A stretch of DNA of 64,000 nt from Molanna angustata (GCA_963576475.1 OY754964.1:4888149-4952148); one strand, 5' to 3'; counted from the stretch's first letter, positions 11,281 to 22,200 are shown. Numbers and translations: made by a program. Notes: generated from the letters alone by a model not told the origin.

Positions 11281-11720
11281 ATTTTTTATTTATTAACAAA
11301 AACAATACAAGGTTCACATATAAATCATAATTTAAAAAGGTATACAATTTCTATCATATAATTCATAATAACCCTCTTTAATTGAGATAAAATCTCGTGT
11401 TAAACGAGGGGAGTATCTATTTAATATTGTTACATTTACCAAAACATTGTACATCTACTAAAAAATATGAAGCTACACAAAACAAGAATGAAATAACAAT
11501 AAATAAATAAATAAATCAGTACAATTTTTAAATTTTATTTTTAAATATATTATATTTTTTTTCGAGTCTAAGACTCAAAGGGAGTTCATTAAACCACTTA
11601 GTACCTTTATACTTATAGAAATTATTGATTCCTTGGAGGCAAAGCATTCAATTTGATTTCATTAGATTTGAAGAAGGCTAAAATAGTAATAAAGACAAAA
11701 CTGTAATCAATAAATTACAT
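11271..11720 (-). mobile_element. Jockey/CR1-type LINE 3' end
   Basis: On the minus strand, 11570-11625 reads 'YKGTKWFNELPLSLRLEK', the usual C-terminal 'G...WN.LP..LR' motif of Jockey-superfamily reverse transcriptases. The stretch down to 11271 is AT-rich 3' sequence, ending in an A-rich run on that strand (T-rich at 11271-11292 on +). It is 5' truncated and frameshifted. Confidence 0.65.
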
Positions 11721-11949
11721 TACAATGACAGATATATATTATACGCGAACTAAAATCATATAGGTACATAATATTAAAATGATTAAACAAATATAAAATC
11801 AAAGTTTTTTTCTACAAAATTCGATTACAATGACCGATCGTTTTTACAATAACCAACGTTTTATATGTTTATAAGTTATTAGTACAAAGTATCTTGAATG
11901 TGTGCCTACTTAATGTTTGTTGAGCGGAAACTATCTTCATCCAGTTCAT

Positions 11950-12075
11950 AAATGTATCGTCACTGTAAAATTGTAAACTGCTAACCCTAGAACAGGGTTT
12001 CCTAGTTGGACAGCAGTAGTCTACTGTTTGTGCCATTTTTAACTATGATGTAATAAAAAAATAAAATTATTTATC
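11950..12075 (+). mobile_element. LINE 3' UTR end with conserved hairpin (copy 2)
   Basis: CTGCTAACCCTAGAACAGGG...CCTAGTTGGACAGCAG at about 11979-12018 matches the hairpin at 577-616, and an A-rich tail follows at 12053-12066. Two stem positions are mismatched here, unlike the copies at 577 and 42828. Confidence 0.6.
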
Positions 12076-12151
12076 TAAATCTAGGTACATTCAATCATAA
12101 AACTTCGTTAACATCAAAGTTTTGTTTGAAATAGTCATTAATTTTTATATT

Positions 12152-12291
12152 TGTGGGGGTATACGGGGTAGCCTATATATACACCCACCAATCAAAACCT
12201 GATTCAGTTCTCATTTAGCATTCTCTCGGGCCAGTCGTACTAATAAACATCGTGTCACCGAACACCAGCAGTTTTCATAACGTCCCACTAT
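12152..12291 (+). mobile_element. Candidate solo LTR
   Basis: The sequence begins TGTGGGGGTATA and ends CGTCCCACTA. Inside are a TATA-like CTATATATAC, an initiator-like TTCAGTTCTCATTTAGC about 35 bp on, and AATAAAC. The order promoter, start, polyadenylation signal is that of an insect LTR. No internal region or clear target duplication is present. Confidence 0.35.
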
Positions 12292-12835
12292 AGGTACCCG
12301 TATACAAAATATAACACATATCCACATATTAATTAATACATTCAATCAAATATATTTAATCTAAAAGATTTCTAAAATTTTAATCCGTCATTTCGTCAAA
12401 ATACGAGATAATAAAAATATCATATGTCATACTTAGGGTTTTGGTCATCAATACGATTTAAGTACCTCGGCCGATAAATCAAACGATTCCTAAAATAATA
12501 TTTGATCTCGTTTATAAATGAGTTTGCTATCTGGTGGATTATAAATGACATATTGACGCCTTATCATAATTAATGTATGTACTTAAATATTCTAATATTC
12601 GGCCCAATCTCCATGAAAATATATTATTATTATTAAACCTATCGATTGCACTTGAGATTTTATCACACAAAATATTATTTTTATCAATATTATATTATAG
12701 CAGTTTACTTAATGTAGTGTATTATGCCAAAGAATATATTATCTATAATTAAAAATTTACCACTTTTTGATTCTACATGGATTTTACTATGGGCGATAGG
12801 CCTATCTATAAAAAATATTAACACTGTAGTAGTAC
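12292..12835. other. No recognisable gene
   Basis: Very AT-rich, with no coding motif or repeat partner noticed. Confidence 0.5.
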
Positions 12836-12839
12836 ATCT

Positions 12840-13193
12840 CATTTTTTTAACAATTTTTATAAAAATTGAACTTTTATAAAAATCGACATCGCTTCATACA
12901 ATTTGTATGGCAATCGCCAATACACAATATCTAAGAAGACTTAATAGTTTGATACTTAATATCTAAACATACATACATACCATCATGCTGTTTTCATATT
13001 CCGGGTAGGAAAAAAGGACTGACCTCCATACTATCCTATCTTAAAATACATACCTACATGTGTTGTATAGAAAATAAAATATCTTAAAATATTCAATAAT
13101 TTGGATTTATGGGTTTATAGTTTGGTACTTATTCTTCAACTATACATACTATCGCTATCGACAGTTGGATCTCATGTATTACATGCAACTAGA
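12840..13193 (+). repeat. Repeat A, copy 1
   Basis: About 350 bp, matching 26560-26903 (+) and 37540-37890 (-), with a shorter match at 19964-20110 (-). Shared blocks in order are CTTCATACAATTTGTATGG, CACAATATCTA, CATACATACCATCA.GCTGTTT, then CGGGTAGG, AAAATATCTTAAAATAT, and a terminal palindrome region ending AACTAG. The middle resembles the 3' tail of the TATG-tailed LINE family. A LINE is inserted at the right end, duplicating 13178-13193. Confidence 0.75.
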
Positions 13194-14616
13194 GATCTCA
13201 GCCCAAGCTAAATATCTGGGACTAATTCTGGATAGGAAGCTGAACTGGAAGCCCAATATGCAGGAGAGAGTACGGAAAGCTACAAATGCGCTGTACACCT
13301 GCAAAAAGATCGTGGGAAAAAGCTGGGGAGTGCACCCGAAGATAACCCACTGGATGTACAAGGCGGTCATAAGGCCAATCATGATGTATGGGGTGGTGGT
13401 ATGGTGGCATTCCTTGAAAAAAGGGGCACACCTTAAGGAGCTGGCAAAAGTTCAAAGACTAGCTGAAGTGACAATCACTGGCTGTCTAAGAACTACACCA
13501 ACTAAAGCTCTTGACACCATCCTGCACCTGATTCCGCTTGACCTCCTTGGGAAACAAATGGCGGCAAACGCTGCCCTAAGAATGAATAATGTTAACCCTT
13601 GGAAGGGGACTCATATTGGGCACTCCATGATTCTTCAGGAGTACAAACAACCATCCGAAGGTATTGACCACACCATTCCCAAACCCTTCTTCGAGAATGG
13701 GTTCTCCACCCAAATCCCCTCGAGGGAGATGTGGAAGGAGAACGCAATTCACCATGGTGAGGCCCAGATGGTGATATACACAGATGGGTCGAAACTGGAC
13801 GGAAGGGTGGGTGGAGGGGTATTTTCGGAGCAACCAAATATCAATATTTCATTCAGGTTGCCAGACCACTGCAGTGTTTTTCAGGCAGAGATCCTGGCGA
13901 TTCAAGAAGCAATAGGATGGATACAAAGGGCCGCAATGCAAGGCAGCGAAGTCCGTATCCTCACAGACAGCCAAGCAGCGATCAAGGCTCTGCGAGGCGC
14001 ATTAACGACCTCTAAAGTTGCCCTGAACTGCCGCATAGCATTAAACAAAGCAGCCGAGCGGTTTAACATACTTGTTATGTGGGTACCAGGTCACAATGAT
14101 ATAACAGGTAACTGTAAGGCAGATGAACTGGCCAGGGCAGGTACCCTGTTACCTTTAGAAACAATAAATCATCGACCCGGGGTTCCCATGGCAACATGTA
14201 AACTCCGGGTCGATGAGAAAACGATAACTCGTGCCAATCAAAGATGGTCTGAAGAAAGCACGTGTGCCATTGCCAAACAAACATGGCCAAAATATGATCT
14301 CAAAAGAACAAGGGAGATGCTCTCGTTCAGAAGGGACTCACTAGCCAGAGTCACATCGGTATTAACAGGGCACTGGCTCATAGGAAAACATGCCAGAAGG
14401 CTTGGTTTAGAGGCATTTGATTATTGCAGAGCATGCCAAGACGAAGAGGAAGAAGAGACGGTAGTCCACTTCCTCTGTCAATGCCCTGCTCTCTCCAGAA
14501 ATAGGAGGAAATTCTTGGGAAGTTTCTTCTACGATGACCTGATGGACATAGCGTATGCTGACATTAGCGACGTTCTGACATTTATTAACCACTCAGGCTG
14601 GTTCAATGTGGTTTAG
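13194..14616 (+). pseudogene. ORF2 C-terminal half: RT thumb, RNase H, zinc motif
   Basis: The frame is uninterrupted for about 474 codons, but the preceding 9-10 codons of the open frame (from 13165) are host sequence, so there is no true start. First comes the post-catalytic reverse transcriptase segment ('KYLGLILDRKLNWKP', 'IRPIMMYGVVVWW'). An RNase H domain follows, with catalytic acidic residues D207 (in TDGSK), E242, D268 (in LTDSQ) and D320 (in ADELA), counted from 13165. The end carries a CX2C...HX3C motif near 14425-14490. RNase H places it with I/LOA-type LINEs; the exact clade is an inference. The reverse transcriptase catalytic core is missing, so it cannot act alone. Confidence 0.88.
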
Positions 14617-14713
14617 TGAAGGGGAAGGACAACCCCACTGTGGTATCACAAAGGGCCAACCGGCCTAAGTGTGTTCTCCTTGGAGAGCTGCCACTCAAAA
14701 AAAAAAAAAAAAA
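13194..14713 (+). mobile_element. RNase H-bearing non-LTR retrotransposon, 5' truncated
   Basis: The insertion has exact borders. ATTACATGCAACTAGA lies at 13178-13193 and again at 14714-14729 after an A-run of about 17. The element therefore is about 1.52 kb and begins inside its ORF, just after the reverse transcriptase core. This 16-bp duplication plus poly(A) is the signature of target-primed reverse transcription. It landed in repeat A. Confidence 0.93.
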
Positions 14714-14729
14714 ATTACATGCAACTAGA

Positions 14730-14916
14730 AAATAATCAAGTAACAAATACCCCCAAAGTTGTAAATAAAAATATTCGATTTACATACACATTGGTACAAT
14801 CAACAACCAAAAATGAACTTCTTATTCTGGCGCGGATCAGGGGTGCCATATGTGCGAAAGCATTGTCACCTCATGTTTAAGGACTGTTGCTTTCATTGTT
14901 AACAAACCAATTTCTC
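14730..14916. other. Unassigned spacer between two LINEs
   Basis: Host-side sequence of the first insertion, running to the 13-bp target duplication of the next element at 14917-14929. No feature is seen. Confidence 0.5.
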
Positions 14917-14929
14917 AATAGATTTAGCG

Positions 14930-15040
14930 GTCTGTTCATTTTTCAAAAAACCAGCATCTCACAAATCTGGTTCTGATGAATGTCCAGCATTCCAGGCATC
15001 GTTGAGCCGCGCCCTATTGACAGTTGATTATGGCCAGTAG
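14930..15040 (+). pseudogene. ORF1 (Gag-like) C-terminus, zinc-knuckle remnant
   Basis: In the frame ending at TAG 15038-15040 the sequence reads Cys at 14933, His at 14960 and Cys at 14981, followed by 'PAFQASLSRALLTVDYGQ'. This resembles the last zinc knuckle and tail of R1-type ORF1, where a second Cys would be expected but Phe is present. The stop overlaps the ORF2 ATG (15030-15032) by 11 nt, which suggests coupled re-initiation. The rest of ORF1 was lost to 5' truncation. Confidence 0.7.
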
Positions 15041-18000
15041 CATATCCGTATCAACAGGTCTCAGAATCGGACAGCTCAATCTGGGCCGACGTCGTGCTGC
15101 CACCTTGGAGCTTAAACAACTCGCCCATCAACTGAATATCGATATCTGTCTGGTTCAGGAACCATACACTGGCGACGGCTCTATGTGTGTGACGGATTCA
15201 GACTTCCGTATAATTTCTGCCACTTGCTGTTCCATGGATTTACCCCCTCTAGCTTCAATAATTATTTTTAATTCTTTAATATCTTATATTTTATTAGATC
15301 ATCTTTCCTCGAGCACTACAGTCGTGCTTGAAATTTCTCTTTCAGGTAAATCCATGTACCTAGTTTCAACCTACTTCAAATTTGGCGACCCGATAGAGCC
15401 ATATGTGTGCTTTCTAGATAATGTAATGAGTCATCTAGGCGGAGATTCCATCTTGATTGGCGGTGACTTCAATGCTGAGTCCCCTCTATGGTGTGTAGGA
15501 AAGCAAAAAGAGGTGAACTCTGTGAGGACTTCATAGCTCGGCACGAGCTTTCCGTTATCAATGATCCCTTTAGTCCTCCCACTTTTTCTGGTGCGGTTGG
15601 GTTTGGCCACATCGATGTCACTTTGGCTTCGGCTCAAATAGCTCAAAAGACTTCCTCCTGGCGTGTTTATACAGATTATTCGGGTAGCGATCACGAACTT
15701 ATTGTCTTTACAATTTCTACTTCACCTACTGACTCGGTTCAAAAGTCTCATATTCCAAGGCGTTTTCGCACGAGGTGTGAGCGCATTGTCGAATTTGATG
15801 CTGAATTTATTCGATTTCTGAATCGCTTTAACCCAAATGCTATGTCTATATCTGATACTGCTTCTGATTTCACTAACAATATCATTATATGTGCAGAAAA
15901 GTCAATTGGCAGATCTACTCCAGAAAAATTAAAACCAAACGCTTGGTGGCACTCAGGACTCGATTCTTTGAAACGCAGCGTTACACGTGCACGTCGAACT
16001 CTTAAATTGGGACGCAATAGGAACTTTGCTGAGTTTATTATTCTCGACTTGTACTCTGCTTATAGACGTGCACACAATCTATATAAAAACGAAATTATTC
16101 GTGCGAAGAAGGTAAGTTGGCGACGTTTGGTTTCCGAGGTTTCGACTTCAGATCCATGGGGTGCGGTATATCGCGCCGTTTCTTCTAAGAGAGGAAATGG
16201 CGCAACAATATCTTGCATCCGCGATGCAACTACTGGTGAGTTCACAACGTCTCTCGATTCAACTGCTTCCGTTTTTCTGGACGCGTTGATTCCATCGGAT
16301 GATCCGTCTACCGACAATGTTTTTCATAAATGGGTACGTGCTCTTCAACACAACATTCCTCAGACACCCGCTTCGCCACCAGTTTCTGTTGAGGAACTCG
16401 ATTTAATTATTGGGAACCTTAAACTAAATAAATCCCCAGGCCTCGACCGTATCGACTCTATTTTAATACAAAGATGTTGGCGTTTGGCTCAATTTGAAAT
16501 GGTTTCCCTCTTAAAAAGATGTTTAGACGAAGGCTGTTTTCCAGACTGTTGGAAAACGGGCCTCATGACTATAATTCCCAAACGATGCGATCGTCCTAGC
16601 ACGGACCCAAAAGCATATAGACCTGTTACTCTCCTGCCTATTCTGGGCAAGATTCTGGAAAGACTTATATGCAGTAGAATTGAATCCCATCTTTCTAACT
16701 CATGTCCACTTTCTTCTCGCCAATTTGGCTTCCGACCTGGAATTTCAACAGTCGATGCTATAAATTATATGTCAGAATTTGTAAGACATTCTGACGAAAA
16801 ATATGTTATTGCTATTTCCCTTGACATTAGTGGTGCATTTGACAATGCTTGGTGGCCGCTCATTTTGCATAAACTGAAGTCAAGGAATATACCCCGCAAT
16901 ATATATCTGATAGTTAAGAGTTACTTTGAAAATCGCCGCATAGTCCTGCCTGGGGGACAATTTCTACATACGCGACAGGTAAGCATTGGATGTCCTCAGG
17001 GTTCTGTTCTCGGTCCACTTCTCTGGAACATTCTTTTTGATGACTTGCTGGATCTTCCTCTCTCCAGTAATTGTACGATTCAAGCGTATGCCGATAATGC
17101 ATACATCCTCTTCTTCTTTCAGCCTCTTTCATTCCACTGCTGGATAAAGGCCTCTTCCTGAATTTTCCACTTATCTCTGTCCTGGGCATACATCCTCGTC
17201 CGTGGTAATTCCCGTAGATTTATTGAGAACTCAGCTACTCAAGCTCTTTCCTTAGTTTCCGACTGGGGTGTAAAAAATAAACTTTGCTTCGCTCCTAATA
17301 AGACATATGGCTTGGTTTTCAAAGGCTTACTACGTAGACAGCCGTCTATTAAGTTCTCTGGAACAAATGTAAGTTTTCGGGACCAAATCACTTGCCTAGG
17401 AGTTGTTCTGGAAAGAGGACCAAATTTTAAAAACCATGCTCGATTGTGTGTCGACAAAGCTAAGTCAGCTTTTTTAAAGATCTCACACATCGCCAAGGCA
17501 CACTGGGGTTTACAGTTTCAAGTATCCTGTCTTTTCTATAAGGCAGTTTACCTCGGCATTGCTTGCTATGCAGCAGGATGTTGGTCTCACGCCTGTGAGC
17601 TTCAACATATACGTAGAATTTTGCTCTCAGGCCAACGATTCGCTCTCATCGCTTTATCCAAAGTATATGGAACGAGTCCCACTGAAGCACTGCCAATTTT
17701 GACAGGCATGACTCCCCTTGATCTGGAACTTCAGCGTAGAGGGGCTGTTTTCAACCTTACGCGGGGCTGTTCTTCTATGATCGGAAATATTCCTCTCTTC
17801 CCTCCAGAGGGTCGAGTGTCACGCGGCTTTGTTGAAAGGACTGTAAATGAAAATTTGCAGAACATCTGGCAGACTCGCTGGACGGCCTGCTCAGTGGGAA
17901 GAATTACCTACTTATTTTTTCCCGACGTGAGGTATCGTCTTAAATCTACCTGGGTTGTTCCAGACTTTTGGACTTCCCAATTTTTCACAGGACACGGAAA

Positions 18001-18268
18001 CTTTAAAAGTTATCTTCACCGATTTAACATTGCCTCATCTGCTTCATGTCATTTCTGTCAATACCCGGACCAAACTTCGGAACATATCCTTTGGGAATGT
18101 TGCCACCCAATGGTGTCCTCATATAGATCGGAGCTCCTCGTTGCTGTCCGTGGGCCTCTTCAAGGTCCCATTGGTCATGCGGATTTTGTGATCTCGAAGA
18201 AAAATTATAAAGCTTTTAAGGTTTTCTGTCATAGATATGGTGCCTTACTTTTAGAAGATTCCCGTTAA
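15030..18268 (+). pseudogene. R1-type ORF2: endonuclease plus reverse transcriptase
   Basis: ATG at 15030 is preferred over an upstream TTG because it overlaps the ORF1 stop. The endonuclease domain shows 'LQ/LNLGRRRAA', 'VQEPY' and 'GGDFNAESPLW'; the frame then shifts by one base near 15490-15500 and resumes with 'TFSG..GFGHIDVTL' and a 'GSDHE' motif. The reverse transcriptase follows: 'NKSPGLDRID', 'AYRPVTLLP', 'FGFRPG.ST', 'LDISGAFDN', 'GCPQGSVLGPLLWN', and YADN in place of the catalytic YADD. An 87-bp insertion after YADN adds a stop. The C-terminus has CX2C...H...C ('CHFC...HILWEC'). At about 1,050 codons the length is normal for R1. It is inactive because of the frameshift, the lost Asp and the insertion. 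Confidence 0.9.
17111..17197 (-). mobile_element. Tiny RTE LINE 3' tail nested in the R1 element
   Basis: GCATACATCCTC stands at 17099-17110 and again at 17186-17197, so about 75 bp of foreign DNA plus a 12-bp duplication was added. On the minus strand the insert encodes the last codons of an RTE-type protein ('AQDR' through an 'EEAF' element to the stop) and a short GAA-rich tail, like the 3' end at 3177-3465. It is among the shortest recognisable LINE insertions here and interrupts the R1 reverse transcriptase two codons after its catalytic motif. Confidence 0.88.
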
Positions 18269-18544
18269 ATGAATTATTTCCAGAGATCTTGGTCACTTCT
18301 CTGATGGTCTGCATGTAGGGGGATCTGAGGTCATAGACAGTCCACGGGTGTGAATTTTCTGTTCGCACTCGTTGATTGTTTCTTTTTGCACTATGGTGCC
18401 GAGATTGCTAATCTAGAGGGCTCCATGAGCTACTTTTCGTGCTATGCATTTTTTTTTGTCGTTCACTTAGCGTTCTGTGAAGGGGCCGATTACAGTCCCC
18501 ATAGGCAGAGCGGGTGGTGGTGGGAGTAGCGAATAGATTTAGCG

Positions 18545-18900
18545 TTGCAAAAAGTTTCTTCAGTGCGATGGTGTTTCAGCTTATTTTCGAACGAAAGGAT
18601 TTTCATATCCATTACCCGCTGGAATTTATTGAACCTAAAAAAATATTTTATATTGGGGAAATCATGACTCTCCACTATTCCGTAGAACTGGAAATGACCA
18701 AACAAATACCTACCCTTAATATAATAATAAATAATTATAATTAAGCCTTTTATTGTTCCATTTCTTTTACAATATTTTTTTAAGCATGATATATAAGTAT
18801 TTAAATTAATTAAATATTTTATTTCATTAGTAGTTAGTTAAATTAATGTACAGTATTCAAACTTATTTCTACTTTCTTATTTGTATGTATACGAGTATAT
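18545..18900. other. No recognisable gene
   Basis: Host flank of the R1 element. A 76-codon + frame at 18514-18744 straddles the junction and has no family signature. Confidence 0.5.
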
Positions 18901-18904
18901 GTAT

Positions 18905-19395
18905 ATTTTTCATGAAATGGATCCCACTTGGGTAAAGGCCTCCTCCAATAGTTTCCATATCGTTCTATCTTTGCCCTTTTCTTTCCAGTCCGTTCCCCCT
19001 GTTGTTATTATATCATTGATCCACCTTTTGCACGGCCTGCCAACATTTCTTTTTCCTTTGGGTCCCGTCCATATCGTGGTTAGTAAGTTCCATCTATCAT
19101 CTGTGAAATGCGATAAGTGTCCAGCCCATTGCCACTTGAATTTTAAAGCTTATTTTAGAACTAAAAGGAGACTTCAATTCCGAAATGAAAAAAATAGTAC
19201 CTAATGGAGACCTGTATTAATCCCAGTTTGTTGTATGCATGCCAAACTTGGACCTTTACAAACAAGACAAAAACAGCAATCAGATCATGTCATAGACCAA
19301 TGGAAAGAAGCATGTTAAAACTGCGGAAAATACATAAAATTAATAGTGAAACTATAAGGAAAAAGACAAAATTAACAGATGCGCTAAAACTCTTG
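18905..19395 (-). mobile_element. RTE-type LINE 3' end with 5' inversion (twin priming)
   Basis: From 19145 down to 18915 the minus strand reads 'LKFKWQWAGHLSHF', 'DDRWNLLTTIWTGPKGKRN', 'VGRPCKRWIND' and 'EEAFTQVGSIS' then a stop. From 19158 to 19395 the plus strand reads the part that normally precedes it: 'ELKGDFNSEMKK', 'SLLYACQTWTFTNKTKTAI', 'IRKKTKLTDALK'. The two halves are consecutive in the parental protein but lie head to head, meeting near 19147. This is the classic product of twin priming during LINE insertion. Confidence 0.85.
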
Positions 19396-19963
19396 ATATA
19401 CAATGTTTAAATTATATACGTTTTTTAAGGAATTCAAGTATTTTTTTTTCTTTTTTCTCTCATTGTGGCACATCTTGTCTTAGTACACTTGTCATAATAT
19501 ATCTTAAAATCTACTTTCTGAAAAGTTCTAATTGCATCGATAAAAAAGAACGAATCCTTACTGCTAATTGGATAATCGCCAAAATTCATTATCAAATCGT
19601 TCAAACGATCCAGATAACGATAATGCACCATTTTCTAGTCAAGTGACAATGTAGAACATTTCGAGCTACTTACTCCGAGAACGTTGAACAAAGTAAAACC
19701 ACTGATAAAGTCAGTGATGAAGATTGTTGCCAGGGTAAGGGAATGAATGGATCGGTGTAAGATTAGCGCCGGCGGTAGAACTGTAGCTGTTAAGATGGTT
19801 CACCTAGTTTTGCGACAAAAATCGCAGTAATCTAGATCTTATCTAGTTTAGCTCAGTAAAGACCAATCAACTTGAATTCAACTTGCAGCAGTTACACTAA
19901 GTCAAACATTTTCTTTGATATAATAAAGTATTTTGCATCGATTATGAAGCAATGATAATATTT
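19396..19963. other. No recognisable gene
   Basis: AT-rich; a 65-codon minus-strand frame at 19434-19631 has no recognisable features. Confidence 0.5.
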
Positions 19964-20110
19964 ACTAGTTCCATTAACACATGAGATCTAATTGTGGATG
20001 GCGATAATATGTAGAGTTGAAGAATACATACCAAAGTATAAACCATCAAATCCAAATTATTAATTTATTTTACAAAACATATATGTCAAGATAAGATAGT
20101 GTGGAGTTCA
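19964..20110 (-). repeat. Repeat A, partial copy
   Basis: On the minus strand it ends with an imperfect palindrome and AACTAGT. It shares the ordered blocks 'GAAGAATACATACCAAA', 'CAAATCCAAATTATTAAT' and 'GTCAAGATAAGATAGTGTGGA' with 37560-37720. Similarity fades after about 20110. Confidence 0.6.
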
Positions 20111-20239
20111 GTTTTTTTAATACTTTGGAAAAAAAGGCAGTTAAACACATATTTTCTCTTAAAAACAGCTTTATAACTTGGTGTCTGTGATATATGGAAA
20201 AATAAAGCAAAATATCTTTAGTTAATTACCCCTGACTAA

Positions 20240-20500
20240 CAAAAATCGAATTTCTGAATATAAATGTTTTGTAGGGCTAAACTTTTCCATACTTTCGGAA
20301 ATTTTTGGCTCTGTGCATCAAGCGGATCAAAAGTTATAAGGCACACGCACTCTCACACACATACACACTAAACGTTCTACTCCAAATTCTAAGTTCATCC
20401 ATATATGTAACATGTATACTACGAAGCCTCTCAATTGGTGTTCTTTGACTTCAAAGTTGAAAAACCATGAAAAATGTAGACCTGGCCATTCAAAATCTCG
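20240..20500 (+). repeat. Repeat H, copy 1, with internal CA tract
   Basis: It contains CACACGCACTCTCACACACATACACAC, then CTACTCCAAATTCTAAGTT, then TCTCAATTGGTGTTCTTTGACTTCAAAG. The reverse strand of 22318-22500 has the same order (CA-rich tract, CCACTCCAAATTCTGAGTT, TCTTAAGTTGGTGTGTTTA). A central microsatellite in a short AT-rich repeat is common in non-autonomous Helitron-like families; that identity is not shown. Confidence 0.5.
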
Positions 20501-21510
20501 CGAATCATGGCTTGAAGCTTTGTCGATCTGTTAAGATAAATAATTTCTCTTTATTAAAAAAATGACAGTTGGAATATGGGGAGCATTATGTCGTTATCGT
20601 AGCTAAGTATATAGTTATCTTAATAATAACACCCAAAGAGCTTCCTTTTCTAGAACAAAAAAAATCTAACTGGCAGCCCCTCTTTCTGTTTCACTCGCAT
20701 ACATTGATGTAGTTCGGTGTAACAGGGAGGGGCCGTTTTCGTGTGTGACGAAGTCTTACGACAAACATTTGACTCCGAGTTACTCCGAATATAAAACTTT
20801 TCATATTTTCGGTCGCCATAAATGTTTTAAGACCTAATACTACTTAGACATTTATTTACCATAACGTGCGTACTCATAAATTTTGCTTTGTCGAAGGTTT
20901 CATATATAGCATCTTTGGATTAATGATAATTATGTATTTATTTCATAAATCCTGAATAAATACATATTGTAAATTTGCAACTTGTATATCTTGAAATTAA
21001 TTTGCTTACACGTCTGAGGTTTGGTTTAGCAAAGTTTAACATTGTCTTATGAACGATATTATAATGATGTGCCACGGCAGGACAATGAGAGGAAACTGCC
21101 TGGGGAATATTGAAATGTATTACGTTGATTGCAGACTGTTTTGTTCCCAACAGGTCAATGGATAAAATTATCTGCTGAAATTTCCTCCCAACTTGATTAA
21201 TTTATCGATTTGATTTTCTATTTACTCGAAAGATAGATTATTCCGTTTAGAGGCTTAACCAATCGAGAAAATATAAGATACAGTATCACACCGTTTTCCT
21301 TTTTGAAATAAGCTGAAATTATCTAACAGAAATATTTTAATCATTTACAAATATAATAAACTAAGACATGAAATAAACCAAATTCAAGCAACATGGTATT
21401 CAAATTTTATATTTCCAATAGCAATTTTTAAAACCAATTGTTATCTTTACAACATTTCCCATTTCTTTCATCATTGTATCAATTTTGACAATCATTAAAT
21501 CTTCTTTTCA
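20501..21510. other. No recognisable gene
   Basis: AT-rich, with no motif or repeat partner noticed. Confidence 0.5.
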
Positions 21511-21524
21511 AATGTTTTGTTTGT

Positions 21525-21845
21525 AAATACATACTTACCATCACGTCAAATCACTTACGGGGTTAACAGAGAGAACCGAGCGCCATACTCCTCTTTTTTT
21601 ACACATTCCTCGCTTCCTTCGCATCCACGCATCCTCTCATCCATGCTCATCGATTTTTCAAGCTTCTTATATTTCCTTCTTTCAAAATATCATTCACATG
21701 GTCATGCCATCCCTTTCTGGGGCGGTCCCTACTATTCAATCCATCTCTTACACCCATGTATATTTTTTTGGTCAGTCGTTCATCATTCATTCTTTCAATA
21801 TGTCCAAAGCACCTCAAGGAATTCACTTTCATTTTACTTATAATA
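21525..21845 (-). mobile_element. RTE-type LINE 3' fragment (TATG family)
   Basis: The minus strand reads 'MKVNSLRCFGHIERMNDERL', 'TKKIYMGVRDGLN', 'RPRKGWHDHVNDILKEGN', with its 3' end near 21535 (ACCATCACG in + orientation). It is most similar to 8318-8500 and 30180-30545, suggesting a subfamily. Confidence 0.8.
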
Positions 21846-22200
21846 CTCTTCTTTAACTATATGTATGTTTTGTTTGTTATAGTATGTATAATTCTTGTTT
21901 ATATTATCTTTTGTATATGTAAACATGTTATTGGGTTTCTCTATACTTATATTTAACGCAATATTTATGTCTTTTAATGTAGAATTGACTGTTGATTTAC
22001 AATTATCAAATTAATCATTTAATAAAAGTTTTATTCTATGTAATGAGTTTAAAATAAGAGCCTGAGTTATTTCGATGACATAATTATCGTTTTCGGAGGC
22101 GATAATCAAAACAAAGATAAAAAATAGAAGCTAATTTGACCATCGAAAGCACTCGATTGTGATCGAAAAACTCTTCGAGTGGATTATAGCTTTACAATAA

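Larger units (their letters stand above)
14930..18531 (+). mobile_element. R1-clade non-LTR retrotransposon, 3.6 kb
   Basis: AATAGATTTAGCG occurs at 14917-14929 and again at 18532-18544, giving a 13-bp target duplication and exact borders. Inside are the end of ORF1, nearly all of ORF2 and a 263-bp 3' UTR ending GTGGTGGTGGGAGTAGCG without a poly(A) tail. Lack of poly(A), an apurinic-type endonuclease domain, no RNase H and an overlapping ORF1/ORF2 junction fit the R1 group. It is 5' truncated within ORF1. A second copy of the 3' end lies at 29509-30014. Neither sits in ribosomal DNA, so this lineage is not confined to 28S genes. Confidence 0.93.

Noticed and set aside
13165..13193. ATG-like start for the 483-codon frame
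   Set aside because: These codons are repeat A sequence outside the 16-bp target duplication, so the start is a fusion by insertion.
16060..16317. Antisense frames within the R1 element
   Set aside because: Shadows of ORF2 on the opposite strand.
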